From Methylophilus sp. (GTDB lineage Bacteria; Pseudomonadota; Gammaproteobacteria; Burkholderiales; Methylophilaceae), in contig NZ_SSGF01000007.1 in the NCBI RefSeq assembly GCF_008015755.1, positions 124,001 through 188,000 on the forward strand: a stretch of DNA of 64,000 bases, given 5' to 3'. This document shows, in pieces, positions 28,382-37,621 of the stretch. Both the position numbers and the translations under genes were made by a program. Below the pieces are notes generated by a model that was not told the origin of the DNA, did no database searches, and saw only the letters and a program-made list of their open reading frames with translations. Position 1 is the stretch's first letter. Each line of letters opens with the position of its first letter.

Positions 28382-29439
28382 TGTTACGCACCTGGTTTGA
28401 GCAACAGTGGCAAACTACAGGCTGGGCACAATGCCTGCTACTGCCGTTGTCATGGCTATTTGCCTGTCTGGCTGCGACCAGACGTTGTTGCTATAAAATT
28501 GGACTATTCTCAAGCCGGCGCTTACCGGTGCCGGTGATTGTCGTCGGTAATATTTCTGTTGGCGGTGTCGGAAAAACGCCATTGGTGATTGAACTGGCAC
28601 AGCAGTTACGTGCGGCGGGTTATGTTCCAGGTATTCTGAGCCGGGGCTACGGTGGTCAGCATCAAGGCGAAGTCAGCGTGGAGAGCGCACCGGCATGGTG
28701 TGGGGATGAGCCAGTATTGCTTGCCCGCCGTACGGGTTGCCCGGTGTGGGTAGACCCTGTGCGTGCTGCTGGCGGCCTGGCATTGCTCAAAGCGCATCCT
28801 GAGGTGAATGTTTTAATCTGTGATGACGGCCTGCAGCATTATGCCTTGCAGCGCGATATTGAAATCGCCGTGGTGCAGCGGCCCTTGGGCATAGGTAATG
28901 GTCGATTATTGCCTGCCGGCCCCTTGCGTGAGTCCTTGATTCGTTTACGCTCGGTAGATCTGGTGGTCGAAAGCGGCCAATTGGCAGCCACGCCAGCGCA
29001 TGCCATGACATATCAACTCACCTTGCGCGCGGGGGCATGGACCTCGGTCACTGACTTTAATACTGAAACCAGCAATGACGCCTTGCGCCAGCAATCCGCT
29101 GAGCGGAGTTTGGTCGCGGTGGCAGGTATCGGGCATCCCCAACGTTTTTTTGACCTGCTGGCCCGCATGGGACTGGGCTGTGAACAACGTCCGCTGGCAG
29201 ATCATCATGCGTATACTCAGGCAGACTTGTTACCCTTGCGTGGAAAAACCATCTTGATGACCGAGAAAGATGCCGTAAAATGTCAGCATCTGCCGTTGGC
29301 GAATGCATGGTTTCTGCCGGTGTCGGCAGAACTAACCCCGGTTGGCCATGATCAATCACTGGTTGCTTCTGTCATTGGCCTGTTACAACACAAGCCTGCA
29401 AAAGCCGCTATGCCACCATATAAAGGAAGTCAAAAATGA
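28381..29439 (+). CDS. lpxK: Tetraacyldisaccharide 4'-kinase
   Basis: LpxK (352 residues) phosphorylates the lipid A disaccharide at the 4' position. The P-loop variant is [18 protein letters not shown] near residues 58-75. ILSRGYGG and [11 protein letters not shown] are diagnostic (the DDGxQH motif holds catalytic residues). The C-terminal MTEKDAVKC is also conserved. Its ATG overlaps the msbA stop, and its stop overlaps the next gene by four bases, so the lipid A unit is tightly coupled. Confidence 0.95.
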   Translation: MLRTWFEQQWQTTGWAQCLLLPLSWLFACLAATRRCCYKIGLFSSRRLPVPVIVVGNISVGGVGKTPLVIELAQQLRAAGYVPGILSRGYGGQHQGEVSVESAPAWCGDEPVLLARRTGCPVWVDPVRAAGGLALLKAHPEVNVLICDDGLQHYALQRDIEIAVVQRPLGIGNGRLLPAGPLRESLIRLRSVDLVVESGQLAATPAHAMTYQLTLRAGAWTSVTDFNTETSNDALRQQSAERSLVAVAGIGHPQRFFDLLARMGLGCEQRPLADHHAYTQADLLPLRGKTILMTEKDAVKCQHLPLANAWFLPVSAELTPVGHDQSLVASVIGLLQHKPAKAAMPPYKGSQK

Positions 29440-29618
29440 ATCCCAAATTACTGGAAATCCTGGTTTGTCCAGTGACCAAAGGGCCGTTGGTCTATGATAA
29501 GCAAAAGCAGGAACTGATCTCAAAAAATGCACGCCTGGCTTATCCTGTGCGTGACGGCATCCCAGTCATGCTTGAGGACGAAGCGCGTCGCCTGGATGAA
29601 CACGAGTATAGCGAATAG
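29436..29618 (+). CDS. Trm112/YcaR-family small protein
   Basis: A 60-residue protein ([21 protein letters not shown]) of the Trm112-like UPF0434 family. It keeps one of the cysteines of the zinc-ribbon ancestors (CPVTKGPL, Cys11), so zinc binding is doubtful. Its position between lpxK and kdsB is conserved in many proteobacteria, where the gene is called ycaR. Eukaryotic Trm112 activates methyltransferases, but the bacterial role is unclear. It overlaps lpxK by four bases. Confidence 0.92.
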   Translation: MNPKLLEILVCPVTKGPLVYDKQKQELISKNARLAYPVRDGIPVMLEDEARRLDEHEYSE

Positions 29619-29620
29619 CC

Positions 29621-30367
29621 ATGTTTAAAGTGGTTGTCCCTGCGCGTTTTGCCAGTACCCGTTTACCGGGTAAACCGTTGCTGGATATCGCTGGTAAGCC
29701 GATGGTGGTGCGCGTGGCTGCACAGGCGGCCAAAAGCCAGGCAAACGAGGTGGTGATTGCCACCGACCATGCAGAGATTATGCATTCTGCGCAGCAGCAT
29801 GGCGTCTCTGTGGTGATGACGCGTGAAGATCATGTCTCTGGTACGGATAGGATTGCTGAAGTCGTGCAGACCATGGGTTGGCCTGACGATGTGATTGTGG
29901 TGAATGTGCAGGGCGATGAACCCCTGATTGACCCGGAATTGATTAACGAAGTCGCACAAACTTTGGCAAACGACCCGCAAGCGGTGATGTCGACTGCCTG
30001 TCATCTAATTCATGAAACCGAGGTTTTTCAAAACCCGAATGTGGTTAAAGTCGTTTTAAACGCCAAACAGCAAGCCTTGTATTTCAGTCGTGCGGCAATT
30101 CCGTTTGCGCGTGATGACGAATATCAGCAAACGCTGGTCGCCCATCGTCATATTGGTATTTATGCTTACCGGGTGGGTTTTCTCAAGCAATACGCGAATT
30201 TGCCGGTGACTGCGTTAGAAAAAATAGAAAGCCTGGAGCAATTGCGCGTGTTATATCACGGTTATCAGATTGCGGTCACGGTGACCGCGCATGCCCCTGC
30301 CAGCGGTGTAGATACGCAAGATGATTTAGACTTAGTGCGTAGATTGTTCGCGATATCGCCTATTTGA
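29621..30367 (+). CDS. kdsB: 3-deoxy-manno-octulosonate cytidylyltransferase
   Basis: KdsB (248 residues) activates KDO as CMP-KDO for the LPS inner core. The nucleotide-binding motif is PARFASTRLPGKPLLDI at the N-terminus, and VVNVQGDEPLIDPELI and YFSRAAIPFARDD are conserved. It is last in the msbA-lpxK-ycaR-kdsB set and is followed by a strong terminator. Confidence 0.96.
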   Translation: MFKVVVPARFASTRLPGKPLLDIAGKPMVVRVAAQAAKSQANEVVIATDHAEIMHSAQQHGVSVVMTREDHVSGTDRIAEVVQTMGWPDDVIVVNVQGDEPLIDPELINEVAQTLANDPQAVMSTACHLIHETEVFQNPNVVKVVLNAKQQALYFSRAAIPFARDDEYQQTLVAHRHIGIYAYRVGFLKQYANLPVTALEKIESLEQLRVLYHGYQIAVTVTAHAPASGVDTQDDLDLVRRLFAISPI

Positions 30368-30382
30368 TGTGACGGCGATAGC

Positions 30383-30416
30383 AATAAAAAAGCCTGCAAC
30401 AGCAGGCTTTTTTATT
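30383..30416. terminator. Bidirectional terminator, kdsB / PEP-CTERM gene
   Basis: AAAAAAGCCTGC pairs with GCAGGCTTTTTT around an AACA loop, with AAT/ATT flanks extending the stem. It serves convergent kdsB and the PEP-CTERM gene. Confidence 0.92.
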
Positions 30417-30433
30417 TAGCGCGAAAGCGTCAA

Positions 30434-30931
30434 TTAGTTTTTCTTCTGACGACGCACAGCAATGGTTGCCATCAAAGCCAAACCAGCAAACATCATGCCG
30501 TAAGTTTCTGGTTCTGGCACAGGTGCAGTGATGCTGCTAATGGTATAGCTACCTTCGTAGTGGCCGCCGCCAATCAGGTTAAACTGCAATGTGTAGCTGC
30601 CTGCAGCCAGGTTTGACAGGCTGAATGTGTAGCGGGTCAAGTCAAACTGGTTTAACGGGAAAACGATAGGCGCATAAGTGAATGTATGATCTGAGTCACT
30701 AATCACTGTGATCCCTTGATACAAGCCGGAGTTGTTGTCTTGCAATAGTCTTAAACTTGGGTCAAGCACGCCAGTCAGATCAAAATCAAAGGCTGAGCTG
30801 ATGCTGATTTTGGCGGTTCTGGCGTCACTGCTGCCTGACAAATCTGTGCCATTGAATGTGGTTGTGGTGCTGGTTGCGAAAGCAGAAGTGCTTGCCAATA
30901 ATGAAGCTGCGATTAGAAGATTTTTCAACAT
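30434..30931 (-). CDS. PEP-CTERM sorting-domain exported protein
   Basis: A 165-residue secreted protein. It has a signal peptide (residues 1-19, ending SAFA) and a Ser/Thr-rich beta body. At the C-terminus there is a complete PEP-CTERM signal: VPEPETYGMMFAGLALMATI, then RRQKKN. The central VPEPET, hydrophobic stretch and basic end are what exosortase recognises in Gram-negative bacteria that make exopolysaccharide. The early FDFDL stretch recalls the FxDxF subclass but is not a perfect match. The gene is alone; exosortase must be encoded elsewhere in the genome. Confidence 0.88.
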   Translation of the reverse strand: MLKNLLIAASLLASTSAFATSTTTTFNGTDLSGSSDARTAKISISSAFDFDLTGVLDPSLRLLQDNNSGLYQGITVISDSDHTFTYAPIVFPLNQFDLTRYTFSLSNLAAGSYTLQFNLIGGGHYEGSYTISSITAPVPEPETYGMMFAGLALMATIAVRRQKKN

Positions 30932-31035
30932 AATGTTCCCCGTTAGATATTATTTAAGTGTTACTGGGTGCGATTATGACGATCCAATGACATTAGGGAA
31001 ATAGCCCTTTAGGGTCATGCAGGGAACTTGGGGTG

Positions 31036-31380
31036 TCAGGTTCTGAAGATAAAGTAGACGGCGCCCATCATGCACAGGCCTGCCCACAGGTAGTCCCATT
31101 TTAACGGCTGCTGCATATACATGACGGCAAACGGTACAAAGATGACCAGGGTGATGACTTCTTGCAGGATTTTGAGTTGCGCCAGGTTGAGCTGGGTAAA
31201 GCCGATGCGGTTGGCAGGCACCTGAAAGCAATATTCAATCAGGGCAATGCCCCAGCTGGCAATAATGGCAATCCAGAGTGGTTTCTGGTGCAAGTCACGC
31301 AAGTGGCCATACCAGGCAAACAACATGAACAGGTTGGCTGCTGATAGTAACAGGATGGTTTTAATCAGGGTGTAAGACAT
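31036..31380 (-). CDS. DMT-family (DUF486) small membrane protein
   Basis: A 114-residue protein with four hydrophobic spans. It matches the DUF486/DMT family: FAWYGHLRDLHQKPLWIAIIASWGIALIEYCFQVPANRIG is split over spans 1-2, and LKILQEVITLVIFVPFAVMY follows. Members are small transporter-like proteins of unknown substrate, usually encoded alone. There is no obvious ribosome-binding site. It lies upstream of the PEP-CTERM gene in the same direction but 104 bases away, so it is probably separate. Confidence 0.88.
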   Translation of the reverse strand: MSYTLIKTILLLSAANLFMLFAWYGHLRDLHQKPLWIAIIASWGIALIEYCFQVPANRIGFTQLNLAQLKILQEVITLVIFVPFAVMYMQQPLKWDYLWAGLCMMGAVYFIFRT

Positions 31381-31443
31381 ACCAGGCGCCGTACCACATG
31401 GTGTGACGCGTTGTCTTGCGCCACACGTTGTATTGAAGTTAAA

Positions 31444-31815
<372 letters not shown>

Positions 31816-31872
31816 CTACGCAACCAGTGCTGTTTATTCAAATGTCACGCGCTTGGTGTGCCACTGTCTCAC

Positions 31873-33474
31873 TTAAAAGCGCAGGTTGCAGGTAATCGGG
31901 TAGCGGCGGTCTTTGCCAAAACCGCGCTCAGTAATGCGCACGCCAACGGCGGCTTGCCTGCGCTTGTATTCATTGCGGTCTATCAGGCGAGTCACGCGCT
32001 CTACGTCCGCCTGTGCATAGCCCAGGCTGATAATCGCCGCGACGCTGAGGTCCTTTTCAACATAGGCTTCCATGATCGCATCGAGTATTTCGTAGGCGGG
32101 CAAGCTATCCTGATCGGTCTGGTCGGCACGCAACTCAGCACTGGGCGCACGTGTGATAATGCGTTCGGGAATAACGTTGCCCAACTGATTGCGATAGGCC
32201 GCCAGTCGGTAAACCAGCGTTTTAGGCACATCTTTAATCAGGGCAAAGCCGCCAGCCATGTCGCCATACATTGTGCTGTAGCCCACAGCGGTCTCGGATT
32301 TATTCCCCGTGGTCAGCACCAGGCTACCGAATTTATTGCTAATCGCCATCAATAACATGCCGCGAATACGCGCTTGCAGGTTTTCTTCAGTGGTATCAAA
32401 CGCTTTGCCCGCGAACTCGCCGGCGAGGGTGTCGCAAAAGCCCTCAAACAAGGGTTTGATCGGTAATACGCTGTACTCGACATCGACCAGGCGCGCCATT
32501 TCAGCCGCGTCTTCTACGCTGATGCCTGCGGTAAACTCCGACGGCATCATCACTGCTTTGACCCGCTCTTTGCCGAGCGCATCCACCGCAATTGCCAGTG
32601 TCAGTGCCGAGTCTATGCCGCCAGATAAGCCTAATACGATGCCAGGAAACTTGTTTTTGTGGACGTAATCCTGCAAGCCTAACTGCAACGCTTTATACAC
32701 GGCAGCTTCAATTGATAATGGCGGGGCAATGTCTGTTGGCAGAGGTTGTATGCCGTCTATGTCGAGATACCCCAGGTGCTCTTCAAACATGGGCAATTCT
32801 TGCACCAGTATGCCTTGACTATTCATGCTGAACGAGGCGCCGTCAAACACCAGTTCATCCTGACCACCGACCATATTGGTGTAGACCATGGCGAGGCCGG
32901 TCTCTTTGATACGGTCACGCAGTACTTGGTAGCGGGTATGCTGTTTGTGCATGTGGTACGGCGAGGCATTGATGGTGAGCAGGACTTGCGCCTCTGCTTG
33001 TAATGCCTGCAGGGCAGGGCCTGGCTCCCAGCTGTCGGCGCAGATCAAAATGCCATAGCGCACACCGTGCCATTCAAATACCACAGGCAGATCGCCTGCT
33101 TCAAAATAACGTTCTTCATCAAACACGCTATAGTTGGGCAGGTGATGTTTGTGGTAAGTGGCTTGAATACTGCCTGAGTGGATGACAGAGGCGGCGTTGT
33201 AGCGCTTGCCAGCCACCATGTGCGGGTGGCCAACCACCACCGCCATCTCGGTGGGTAAGTGTTGCGCTAACCATTGCAATGCCTGCTGGTTGGCGGCATA
33301 AAAATCTTGCCTGAACAGCAGATCTTCTGGCGGATAGCCACACAGGGCGAGTTCAGGGGTGAGTAACAGGCGGGCACCTGCCTGAAACGCTTGGTTGGCC
33401 AATGCCAGAATACGGTCTGCATTGTGTTGCATGGCACCGACCATGCAGTTCATTTGAGCAATTGCGAGTTTCAT
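31873..33474 (-). CDS. nadE: Glutamine-dependent NAD(+) synthetase
   Basis: Two-domain enzyme of 533 residues. The N-terminal nitrilase-type glutaminase domain carries the Glu-Lys-Cys triad in TPELALCGYPPEDL, YHKHHLPNYSVF and LICADSWEPG. The ammonia passes to the C-terminal synthetase domain, with the PP-loop GLSGGIDSALTLAI near residue 285. It converts deamido-NAD to NAD. It follows the ankyrin gene by 27 bases and precedes glnB. Using glutamine as nitrogen donor makes its link with PII natural. Confidence 0.96.
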   Translation of the reverse strand: MKLAIAQMNCMVGAMQHNADRILALANQAFQAGARLLLTPELALCGYPPEDLLFRQDFYAANQQALQWLAQHLPTEMAVVVGHPHMVAGKRYNAASVIHSGSIQATYHKHHLPNYSVFDEERYFEAGDLPVVFEWHGVRYGILICADSWEPGPALQALQAEAQVLLTINASPYHMHKQHTRYQVLRDRIKETGLAMVYTNMVGGQDELVFDGASFSMNSQGILVQELPMFEEHLGYLDIDGIQPLPTDIAPPLSIEAAVYKALQLGLQDYVHKNKFPGIVLGLSGGIDSALTLAIAVDALGKERVKAVMMPSEFTAGISVEDAAEMARLVDVEYSVLPIKPLFEGFCDTLAGEFAGKAFDTTEENLQARIRGMLLMAISNKFGSLVLTTGNKSETAVGYSTMYGDMAGGFALIKDVPKTLVYRLAAYRNQLGNVIPERIITRAPSAELRADQTDQDSLPAYEILDAIMEAYVEKDLSVAAIISLGYAQADVERVTRLIDRNEYKRRQAAVGVRITERGFGKDRRYPITCNLRF

Positions 33475-33501
33475 GTGGCCCTATTCAGTGCGTATGCGTG
33501 G

Positions 33502-34515
33502 TCAGTACTTGCCACCAACGGCTTTGATCAGCTCTACCATGGCAGGGTTCTGGCCTTTCAGTGCGTAGACATAAGCGGTGAGCCCGTATTGGTCGCGGGT
33601 TTTGACATTGGCTTCATTGGCTAATAACAGGCGTGCCATCTCGGGCGAGTTGTTGCTCACGGCCAAATGCAGCAGAGGCGTGCCCTCACTGTCTTTGTGG
33701 TTAACATCGGCTTTATGCTCCAGCAGCGCTTTGGCCACTTCGGTCTGGTTCTTGGTCACGGCCCAGGTCAGCGCCGTCCACTCGTGCTCATCTTCTTCGT
33801 CGACTTTCGCGCCATGCTCCAGCAAGTAAATCGCAGCAGGCACATGACCCTCTCTGGCTGTGATCATCAGTGCAGTGGTGCCAAGTTTGTCTTTGAGGTT
33901 TGCGTCTGCGCCATGGCTTAAAATTGAGGTAATGGTTGGTACATCACCACTTTTGGCCGCATACATCAGCACCGTTTTGCCATCTGACGAACGCACATTC
34001 GCATCAAAACCACGTGTAATGATCAAACCGACCACTTCGCTGTAGCCAGAGGTGGCTGCCAGACCTAGCGCGCTCCAGCCTGCCGGGTCGCGTACTTTGA
34101 CATCGGCACCTTTTTCCAGCAATGCTTTGACGGCGTCGATATTATTCTTTTTGGCGGCGAACATCAGCGCGGTCCAGCCACCCTGGTCTTTGGCATTAAT
34201 GTCTGCGCCATTGGCCAGTAATTCGGTAATCACCGCCGCCTGATTTTTGCGCGCGGCATACATGATAGGCGTGATTTTTTCACTGTCGGCCACATTGGGG
34301 TTGGCGCCGCTTTTGAGTAGCGCTTTGACCGTGGCCAGATCGCCTTTGGACGAGGCGATTAACAGGTAGGATATATTGGCACTCGGCTCTATGCTGGTGT
34401 CATCAACAGGCGGCGCTTTTTTTGCCGCCTGTGCAGGCAGGGATAGCCCCAGCAACAGGCAGGCGCTCATGCAAAGGGCGCCAAGCCGGTGGGTTGTCTG
34501 AGGACGATGCTTCAT
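33502..34515 (-). CDS. Exported ankyrin-repeat protein
   Basis: A 337-residue protein. It has a signal peptide (residues 1-30, ending AQAA) and about eight ankyrin repeats from residue 48 to the end. Their signature TPIMYAARKNQAAVITELLANGADIN recurs with small changes (TALMFAAKKNNIDAVKALLEKGADV, and so on). Ankyrin domains bind protein partners. The gene begins 14 bases after sucD stops and has AAAGGA upstream, so it is likely in the sucC-sucD transcript. A periplasmic ankyrin protein in a TCA operon is unusual; its role is unknown. Confidence 0.88.
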   Translation of the reverse strand: MKHRPQTTHRLGALCMSACLLLGLSLPAQAAKKAPPVDDTSIEPSANISYLLIASSKGDLATVKALLKSGANPNVADSEKITPIMYAARKNQAAVITELLANGADINAKDQGGWTALMFAAKKNNIDAVKALLEKGADVKVRDPAGWSALGLAATSGYSEVVGLIITRGFDANVRSSDGKTVLMYAAKSGDVPTITSILSHGADANLKDKLGTTALMITAREGHVPAAIYLLEHGAKVDEEDEHEWTALTWAVTKNQTEVAKALLEHKADVNHKDSEGTPLLHLAVSNNSPEMARLLLANEANVKTRDQYGLTAYVYALKGQNPAMVELIKAVGGKY

Positions 34516-34529
34516 GCCGATTCCTTTAC

Positions 34530-35411
34530 TTATCTTGTCGCGCGCTTGATGGCTTCAAGCACCGCTTCGCCCAAGCCGGCAGGGGAGGCAGCCACTACGC
34601 AACCTGCCGCTTCTAGCGCAGCAATTTTGTCTTCTGCCTTGCCTGAGCCGCCAGAAATAATCGCACCGGCATGGCCCATGCGCTTACCCTTAGGCGCGGT
34701 CAGCCCTGCAATATATGCCGCGACAGGTTTGCTGACATGATGCTTGATAAAGTCAGCCGCAGCTTCTTCATCGCTACCACCAATTTCGCCAACCATGATA
34801 ATGGCTTCTGTTTCCGGGTCTTTTTCAAAGAGTTCCAGGCACTCGATAAAGTTCAGGCCTTTGATCGGGTCGCCACCAATACCGACGCAAGTGGTTTGAC
34901 CCAAACCCAGCGCAGTGGTTTGATGCACGGCCTCATAAGTGAGCGTGCCAGAGCGTGACACGACGCCGACTTTACCGCGTTGATGAATGCTACCCGGCAT
35001 AATGCCGATTTTACATTCGCCAGGGGTAATGATGCCTGGGCAGTTGGGGCCGATCAGCCTGGTGCCGTTAGCGCGCAACGCTGCTTTGACATTAAGCATG
35101 TCCAGCACCGGGATGCCTTCGGTGATACACACAATGAGTTCGATGCCTGCATCGGCGGCTTCCAGAATCGAATCGGCCGCAAACGGGGGTGGCACATAAA
35201 TCACGCTGGCATTGGCCTGGGTTTGTTTCACCGCTTCGCGCATGGTGTTAAACACTGGCAGGTTCAGATGTTGTTGGCCGCCTTTGCCTGGCGTGACGCC
35301 GCCGACCATTTTGGTCCCGTAGGCCAGCGCTTGTTCAGAGTGAAAGGTGCCTTGTTTCCCGGTAAAGCCCTGGCACAATACTTTGGTATTTTTATCTACT
35401 AAAATGGCCAT
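34530..35411 (-). CDS. sucD: Succinate--CoA ligase, alpha subunit
   Basis: SucD (293 residues, normal) binds CoA and carries the phosphorylated histidine. CoA-binding [15 protein letters not shown] is near residue 16, [20 protein letters not shown] is in the middle, and the active His is in [13 protein letters not shown] near residue 246. It is separated from sucC by two bases. The sequence looks like SucD and less like malate thiokinase MtkB, as far as I can recall them. No 2-oxoglutarate dehydrogenase genes adjoin. Confidence 0.95.
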   Translation of the reverse strand: MAILVDKNTKVLCQGFTGKQGTFHSEQALAYGTKMVGGVTPGKGGQQHLNLPVFNTMREAVKQTQANASVIYVPPPFAADSILEAADAGIELIVCITEGIPVLDMLNVKAALRANGTRLIGPNCPGIITPGECKIGIMPGSIHQRGKVGVVSRSGTLTYEAVHQTTALGLGQTTCVGIGGDPIKGLNFIECLELFEKDPETEAIIMVGEIGGSDEEAAADFIKHHVSKPVAAYIAGLTAPKGKRMGHAGAIISGGSGKAEDKIAALEAAGCVVAASPAGLGEAVLEAIKRATR

Positions 35412-35413
35412 GA

Positions 35414-36583
35414 CTACACACCTTTACTCACTGCTAGAACTGCTTGCTGGGCTGCATCCGTCAAGCCCTCGGCAGAAATAATGTTTAAACCACTGTCGCG
35501 CAGCATTTGCTTGCCCAATTCTACGTTGGTGCCTTCCAGACGTACCACCACTGGAATGGTCATGCCCACTTCGCGCACCGCGGTGATAATGCCGGTGGCG
35601 ATAATGTCGCAACGCATGATGCCACCAAAAATATTGACTAAAATCGCTTTGACATTGCTATCCGCCAAAATAATCTTAAATGCTTTGGTCACTGTTTCTG
35701 CAGTGGCACCACCGCCCACATCCAAAAAGTTGGCTGGCATGCCGCCATGCAGTTTAATCAGGTCCATGGTCGCCATGGCCAGGCCCGCGCCATTGACCAT
35801 GCAGCCAATGTTGCCATTGAGGGCAATGTAATTCAGGCCGCTATGATGGGCTTCTGCCTCTTTGGCATCGTCTTGTGACCAGTCACGGATTTCGGCGAAC
35901 GGTTTTTGGCGATATAAGGCATTGTCGTCAACCGTCATTTTACAATCGAGCGCGACCAGTTTGCCGTCTGCGGTGACAATCAGCGGATTAATTTCGAGCA
36001 AGGCCAGATCGTTGTCTTTAAACAGTTTGTACAAACCTTTGGCCAGTTTGCTAAACGCGCCTATCTGGTCGCCACTCAAGCCCAGGCTAAACGCGAGGTT
36101 ACGTGCCTGATAATCGACCAGACCATTCAGCGGATCGCAGATTTCCTGCAGGATTTTTTCCGGCTGCGTGGCGGCAATCTCTTCAATGTCCATGCCGCCT
36201 GCGCTAGAAGCCACCATCACCACGCGCTCCAGCGTGCGGTCGACCAGCATAGACAGATACAGCTCACGCGCAATCGGCAAGGTTTGTTCGACTAACACCT
36301 GGTGCACTGGCTGGCCATTGGGCGCATTCTGGTAGGTGACCAGATGTTTACCGAGTAAACCGCCTGCCACCGTTTGTGCCTCGAGGGCGGACTTCACCAC
36401 TTTGACACCACCGGCTTTGCCGCGGCCGCCAGCGTGTACTTGCGCCTTGACGACCCAGGCTTCACCACCGAGTTCTTTGGTGGCAGCAGCGGCCGCTTCT
36501 TCAGATTGGACGACCAGACCGGTCGGGGTTGCCAAACCGTACTTTTGCAGTAACTGTTTGGCCTGGTATTCGTGCAGATTCAT
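35414..36583 (-). CDS. sucC: Succinate--CoA ligase, beta subunit
   Basis: SucC (389 residues; 388 in E. coli) has an ATP-grasp domain. The start [16 protein letters not shown] and the loop [19 protein letters not shown] are diagnostic, as is [17 protein letters not shown] near the C-terminus. It makes succinyl-CoA from succinate, ATP and CoA, or the reverse. It is first in sucC-sucD and possibly the following ankyrin-nadE-glnB run. In Methylophilaceae the 2-oxoglutarate dehydrogenase is commonly missing, so this enzyme may mainly provide succinyl-CoA or a related CoA ester. Confidence 0.95.
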   Translation of the reverse strand: MNLHEYQAKQLLQKYGLATPTGLVVQSEEAAAAATKELGGEAWVVKAQVHAGGRGKAGGVKVVKSALEAQTVAGGLLGKHLVTYQNAPNGQPVHQVLVEQTLPIARELYLSMLVDRTLERVVMVASSAGGMDIEEIAATQPEKILQEICDPLNGLVDYQARNLAFSLGLSGDQIGAFSKLAKGLYKLFKDNDLALLEINPLIVTADGKLVALDCKMTVDDNALYRQKPFAEIRDWSQDDAKEAEAHHSGLNYIALNGNIGCMVNGAGLAMATMDLIKLHGGMPANFLDVGGGATAETVTKAFKIILADSNVKAILVNIFGGIMRCDIIATGIITAVREVGMTIPVVVRLEGTNVELGKQMLRDSGLNIISAEGLTDAAQQAVLAVSKGV

Positions 36584-36655
36584 GAAAATAGGTGCTTTTT
36601 ATGGTTAAGCATCTATTTTCGCGCAAATACCCCGGCAAGGCTAGACTGCAATTAA

Positions 36656-36681
36656 AAAAACCGCACACAAGTGCGGTTTTT
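36656..36681. terminator. Terminator between cytochrome-like gene and sucC
   Basis: AAAAACCGCAC pairs with GTGCGGTTTTT around ACAA. On the minus strand it ends the cytochrome-like gene and isolates the sucCD unit that begins at 36583. Confidence 0.9.
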
Positions 36682-36700
36682 ATGCGGGCTTGCGTACGGT

Positions 36701-37471
36701 TTACAGGTCTTGCGCCCAGGCATTGCCATAAGTCTTGCCATTGCGTGACAGCACCAGCATCTGATACATGCTGACCACCCACATATAACTAGAGGCCAGG
36801 CTGTAGCCAATGCCGCCAATTATCGTCAGCCAGGCAAAGTGTGGCGATAACTTGGTCAGCCACCACGACATCACATCGACAATCAAAAACGCAAACGGGA
36901 AACCAATCGCGATAATTTTGGCCGTTTTAGGCACATTGACCGCAAAACTGAAAATGAGGCCAATAAAAAAGAAAATAAAACTGATGCCAAACAAGTGGAT
37001 ATGCGAGATACGCGTCAGGCCGCTGATGGTGGCGCCTTCATTCACTTCCGCACGTGATTTCACTTCTTCATATTTGGTGAAGTTAGGAATGCCCGGAATA
37101 TTGCTGTGGCAAACCACACAGTGCTGGGCAAAAATTTGTTTGTAATGGGATTCCCACTGGTCTTGCGGTGCGCCTTGTTGTGCCCATTTAATAATGTCCT
37201 GGCGTACGGCCAGCGGCGCTTTGTCAGACATGGAGCCGTTTAATTTGCTGGCCAGCTTGGTGCCGCTGCGGTCGCCATAATAGCTATAAACAATATCATT
37301 CACCGATAAACCAAATTTGCCATCGGCCATGCCGTGCGTGAGCATGATTTGCAAACCGGCCATACACAGGCCGACACCGATCACCAGCAGGTAGCCGATG
37401 AACAGTGCTTTGAGGGGCAAGGGTAAGTTAGGCAGATTCAGCCATGGTAGTGTTTGTGTGTCTTGTTTCAT
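36701..37471 (-). CDS. Membrane-bound cytochrome c-domain protein
   Basis: A 256-residue protein with a rare layout: span 1 (residues 20-44), then a soluble stretch with one heme c motif CVVCH (118-122), then about three or four C-terminal spans (158-180, 188-205, 213-235). By the heme position, the loop should face the periplasm. Two His stand at SHIHLFG near residue 158, a possible heme ligand site. I do not recognise a named family; similar proteins occur in Betaproteobacteria under inconsistent names. It is monocistronic, ends in a terminator and is divergent from serB. A respiratory or redox role is inferred only from the heme motif. Confidence 0.7.
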   Translation of the reverse strand: MKQDTQTLPWLNLPNLPLPLKALFIGYLLVIGVGLCMAGLQIMLTHGMADGKFGLSVNDIVYSYYGDRSGTKLASKLNGSMSDKAPLAVRQDIIKWAQQGAPQDQWESHYKQIFAQHCVVCHSNIPGIPNFTKYEEVKSRAEVNEGATISGLTRISHIHLFGISFIFFFIGLIFSFAVNVPKTAKIIAIGFPFAFLIVDVMSWWLTKLSPHFAWLTIIGGIGYSLASSYMWVVSMYQMLVLSRNGKTYGNAWAQDL

Positions 37472-37582
37472 TCAATTTCCCGGGGGTTTTTAGTTTGCTT
37501 GCAAGCATACCACCGCTGAGGACATTCTAAACACTGAAATACTCCTCAAAAACAAGCTGTTCTCAGCGTTTGGGTAGGCAAC

Positions 37583-37591
37583 TGGTATAAT
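37583..37591 (+). promoter_or_regulatory. Extended -10 promoter candidate for serB
   Basis: TGGTATAAT combines a perfect TATAAT with the TG of an extended -10, 31 bases before the serB ATG. This would give a leader of about 23 bases. No strong -35 is seen, as is usual with extended -10 promoters. Confidence 0.6.
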
Positions 37592-37621
37592 CGCGCTTTT
37601 GTTCAATTAGCGATTGTTATC

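Noticed and set aside
34530-36583. Malate thiokinase (mtkAB) instead of succinyl-CoA ligase
   Set aside because: The motif stretches and subunit lengths match SucCD better, and no serine-cycle genes are adjacent.
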